64,000 nucleotides of DNA from Hybos culiciformis (taxonomy: Eukaryota; Arthropoda; Insecta; Diptera; Hybotidae): the NCBI GenBank assembly GCA_964007475.1, contig OZ023275.1:13371829-13435828 (forward strand), read 5' to 3'. The translations under genes and the position numbers were made by a program. Under the pieces are notes generated by a model that was not told the origin of the DNA, did no database searches, and saw only the letters and a list, made by a program, of their open reading frames with translations. Each line of letters starts with the position of its first letter. The first letter of the stretch is position 1. Positions 60,181-64,000 of the stretch are shown in pieces.

Positions 60181-63100
60181 CATTCATTTTTGTTTGTTTT
60201 TTTTTTTTTTTTTTTCTTTATATTTTTTTATCTTCGATTTTTGAAAATTTATTATTATTTTTGTAGTCTGTTAAAATTTCTAAATTCTAATCCTAGATTT
60301 TTAGTTTTTAGATTTTTTGGAGAATTGAAATTCAAGTCGGTGGTGTGTAGAGTAACAAAGAATTTTATTATAGGAAGCTATTTTTTGTTTAAAAGTTCTC
60401 AATTATTAAGGGCATTTTAGTGAAAATGAACCTTGAGAATTATTTCCATTATATCATTGCGTTGTTGATGATCCATTATTGGGTTTGATCCAATTACTTT
60501 CGAGTAATAATATGTAATAGTGGATAAGTCAAATGAACATACAGATCATGGTATTGTGTATAAATATGGTGACCATTGTAATACCTACACATTATAATAA
60601 TTATTGGCAGAATATATTACTAAGTTTCCTGAGACAAAATAAAAATGGATGTAAATGAACTTAAAGGACTCATCATTAAATATGTACTATTAATTGTGTT
60701 TTAAAAATAACATCTAAAATCGATGTAAAAATTATCATAAATTTTTTAGTTAAATCTGTCGATCACAGCATCTCATGGAACACGGCGGTCTATCCTAGAA
60801 TCTAGTCTAGTTGATTTTTTTTTTGGAATGTGGAATGTGTGTGGCTTTTAGCCTGATGAATGAAGCGGTTCGAAAGTTATGAATTTTTTTTCTAAATAAA
60901 AGTGTTTATTGCAAATTTGTATGGAAAATATGTGTGGAATAGAAAATTCATTTCCTTTTTTTTTTTACAAAACCCACTTCAAAACTCAGAAGTACTTTCT
61001 TTTCCACTTTATAGAACACTCGAAATTCATCGACAGATTGTTGCTAATTAGAATTAATTGAATTACTTAATAAATATGTGAAAATAACATAATCATAATA
61101 TGAAAGTATTTATGATTAAATTTTTTGTACAAGCTAATCTACCTACTAAAGACATCCCATACAAAATAAAATGGGATAAAACATAGAACAATCATCGTCT
61201 GAGATCTTTAACTATTCCTTATAAAATTTCCAAGTAATTTTTGTCAGATTTTAAATTTGGGAAGTTTATTGATTCGATACAAAATATTAAAAAATTATAA
61301 ATTAAATAATTAAAAGAATTTTAGTAATTAAGCAGTTCAACCATTTTCTATTAATTAAACGAACAAATCAGATCAATTCTTTTAATGAAATTTTGAAGTC
61401 CTTTTCCAATTTAAATGAAATTACGGAAAATAATCAACAATCTGGCTTAAAATAAAAACTGAAAAACCGGTTTCAAAATGTTCAAACTATTAAAAACCAT
61501 CTTGAAGAGGAGCATTAAATTTAGCAGAACTGCTTATAATTTTTTTCTTTTTATTATGTTGACTTATTTTTAAATTTATACTTTTAGTTTACGTTTTTTT
61601 TAATTTCCGTAATATATTAGAATTTGAATTAATTTTCAATTTTTTTTTAAGTTAAATATTTTATAAACATTTTCTCCTTTTTCTAAGTCGACAACAAAAA
61701 ACTAACTACAAAGTAAAAAAAAAACACTATAATTGTTAAAAAATTTACATAATATTTAGATTTAGATAAATGTATATAAAAAATATTATTGATTGATTGC
61801 ATAAAATTGAGGATATCTTTAAAAAAAAAATTGTTTGTTAAGTGAAAAAATACATTTCGAAATTTATGGATTTTAAAAAAAAAAAATTGGTGAGAAAAAA
61901 AATTTTATAAATTTACTTATATTTTTAAGAAAAAAAAAAAAGAAGAAATATTTAAGCTTTCATTGTGGGTATATAAATCATTTTTAAATTATTTTGTCAA
62001 CGATTTTATATAAATGAAAATTTATTTTAGAGAGTTATTGAGAGATAAAGTTATTAATTTTATAAAAAAAAAAAAATTAAAAATATGAAATTATATATTT
62101 TACGTATGTTAAATAAAAAATATTTTTATACTGAAAAATTAAAGCTATTTCGAAAAAAAAAAGAAAACTACAATCGTTTAAAATTGATTGAAGATTCAAA
62201 AAAGCTTTTTGTAAGAAATTGAGGCTTTTTACTATTGGGTTTTAATTTGAAGATTATTATTGAAACAAATTTTCATTTTAAAAAATGGAATATCTAGTTA
62301 TTTTGTTTTTATTAAAAAAAAAAAAAACAATAAAATGAATTGTATTCCAAATTGGTAGTCCGAAATTTCGATATCAGGGAATTTTAAGTTAAGAATTTAA
62401 ATGCAGTTTATTCAAAAGGTTCTAATGATATTATCAAAATTTTTTAACTTTTAATAGATATATCTCAAAAATAACATAAGAATGAAAAAAAATAATTTTT
62501 ATCGAAGCATAACTAAATTAAAGATTAATAAGTATTTTAAGAATGAATGATTTTTTAATTTATAAGTTCCTGCCAATAGATATTTATTTAATAATAATAA
62601 AAATTGTGGAAGTATAGTTATTTTATATAAAACGTGTATTCAAGCAGCTGCACGTAGAGATGCATGATATAACATCCTAAGTCTCATATATTGGCCAATT
62701 TTATAAAAATATAAAAAATTGTGATTTAATACAATATGCCTGTGAGAAATCTTGACTGTGATAGGTGTTTTTTTCATAATATATCTGTCTTATTCTGATT
62801 CATCAACCCATGCAGCCTCCACAATTTATTCGCTAAATTTTTATGTAGTTTCTTGATTAACTTTGTGTTAACGAGTATAATGTAATTTATATAATACATA
62901 CTATAAAAGAGCTTGAAAGAGACATTTTCTTCTTAATTTGTTGAATTTTTTAAACGAAAATTTTGAAACTCAATAGTAAAAAACAAATGGAAAATAGCTT
63001 AAGAAGAACATTGAGAGAACTTAAGAAAACTTAATAGTAACTAAAGAGAATAAAATAAAATAAATTGAAATAAAAAAAAAAAGAAAGTGAAATATATTGA

Positions 63101-63600
63101 AATTCTTTCAGATGAAATGAAAAGTAAAAAAAAAAAGAATTAATTTAAAATCCCACAAATGAAAATCAATATAATTAAATATCTAAAAATATCTAATGCA
63201 TTTTACACAATTGAAAATCCAAATCACAAAAATCGTTAATATTATTAAAAATTTGGAAAATTTATAAAAAAAAAAAACATTAACAACCACCATAACCAAT
63301 TTCATATTTCTTCAGACTATAATAACTATATTAAATACAATTGAAATTAATTTTCAACTGCCAAATATTGTGTTCCTAAGCTGTCACATATCCGTTCATC
63401 GAAATTAATAGAGGAGCATTTAAAAATTCATAATAATTAAAATGTTATCAGAATTTATAATTTCAAAATTACATAAAATGGCCCTTGACAGGCAACTAGA
63501 GTGAAATTTACCATGTTTAGATATCAAACCAACAAATGTGAAAGAATGTTTCATTTCGGAGGTCTAAAATGTGCATAAATTAAAAAAATTTACGAAAAAT
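60181..63600. other. Intergenic or distal 3' UTR, no gene seen
   Basis: AT-rich. Slightly GC-richer patches occur at 60330-60610, 60760-60900 and 62640-62830, with no recognised family. The 76-codon plus frame at 60190-60420 begins in a poly-T run and is not supported. Confidence 0.45.
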
Positions 63601-63605
63601 CGTAC

Positions 63606-63662
63606 CCGTCCAAACATTAAGTTGATAACTCGAAAGACACAACAAGTTGTGTCTTTGGACGG
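63606..63662. other. Strong hairpin with bulged arm
   Basis: AAAGACACAAC (63633-63643) and GTTGTGTCTTT (63646-63656) form a perfect 11-bp stem with an AA loop. The downstream TTTGGACGG can also pair with CCGTCCAAA at 63606-63614 if the roughly 20 nt between is looped out. It could be a foldback relic or a small structured RNA. Confidence 0.45.
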
Positions 63663-64000
63663 TAGGAAATGTATGTTAAAAAAAAATTTTCTTTGAAATT
63701 CTAATAAAATAAAGAAAAATATCAAAATGCTCGCTTACTGGTAAAAAGGTGTTACTTTTACAATTTTTAATTTTATTTAATGCAAGAGAATGTTTGGCCT
63801 AACTTGATTTTAGAGGCCGATTTTGGTTGTTTAGGACCTAATTTGAAAAAAATTCCTGGCTCACTTTTTCGGAACGTGTTTTAGCTTTCAAATATCGATG
63901 CACTTATACGGCAGATCATACCTATGAACATTCTATTTCACTCTATTGGCCTCTTAATAGGTATAATTTAGAAAAATAAAGTTTTGTAATATTTTTGTTT
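63663..64000. other. Window end, no gene seen
   Basis: GC content rises at 63790-63950, possibly the approach to the next gene or an element fragment. No frame or family is recognised. Confidence 0.35.

Noticed and set aside
60190..60420. 76-codon plus frame starting in poly-Phe
   Set aside because: Begins in a T run; no recognisable content.
1..64000. tRNA, rRNA, CRISPR, prophage and bacterial operon signals
   Set aside because: None seen; gene structure is eukaryotic, with introns and polyadenylation hexamers.

Overview
The window is a very AT-rich stretch of an animal nuclear genome, almost certainly an insect and most likely a fly (Diptera). It has spliced genes with GT-AG introns, long A and T homopolymer runs, many TACCTACC-type simple motifs, and several small non-autonomous DNA transposons. 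The Imp protein reads very close to the Drosophila protein as I remember it; the exact lineage cannot be fixed from this window alone.

Layout. (1) Bases 2-1219 (+): the 3' end of an acidic, Lys/Glu-rich, probably disordered nuclear protein, open at the window edge. (2) Bases 5668-1678 (-): a complete 8-exon gene for the retroviral-protease-like ubiquitin shuttle Ddi1/Rngo (449 aa; UBL, helical domain, RVP protease with D-S-G, UIM, UBA), convergent with gene 1. (3) Bases 5.7-30.8 kb: a 25-kb gene-poor block with a foldback MITE (6027-6515), a CpG-rich island (7105-7265), a MITE-like unit with a 21-bp/7-codon tandem repeat (7623-8158), the 3' end of a non-LTR retrotransposon (10127-10535), two hAT-type elements with perfect 8-bp target duplications (11366-11944; 12266-13517, the latter interrupted by a Tc1/mariner-type MITE), and a C-terminal histone H2A pseudogene fragment (17908-17804, minus).

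(4) Bases 30878-56098 (+): the Imp gene (IGF2 mRNA-binding protein orthologue). I reconstruct six coding exons with consistent phases giving 578 aa: a short N-terminal exon, a 21.8-kb first intron, then an RRM and four KH domains packed into 3.3 kb. The large intron contains two exon-like islands (minus strand 34759-34706; plus strand 46080-46155), a TA-flanked MITE (51140-51305) and many homopolymer runs. (5) Bases 56.1-64 kb: the Imp 3' UTR, of unknown end, with a 9-nt match to let-7 and a long-range complementary pair, then extremely A/T-rich sequence with no recognisable gene.

The genes do not form one pathway. Ddi1 acts in ubiquitin-dependent proteolysis; Imp binds, localises and stabilises mRNAs. 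I saw no CRISPR array, prophage, tRNA or rRNA gene. The most interesting points are the candidate alternative exons in Imp intron 1, the let-7 and structured elements in the Imp 3' region, and the nested and palindromic mobile elements.
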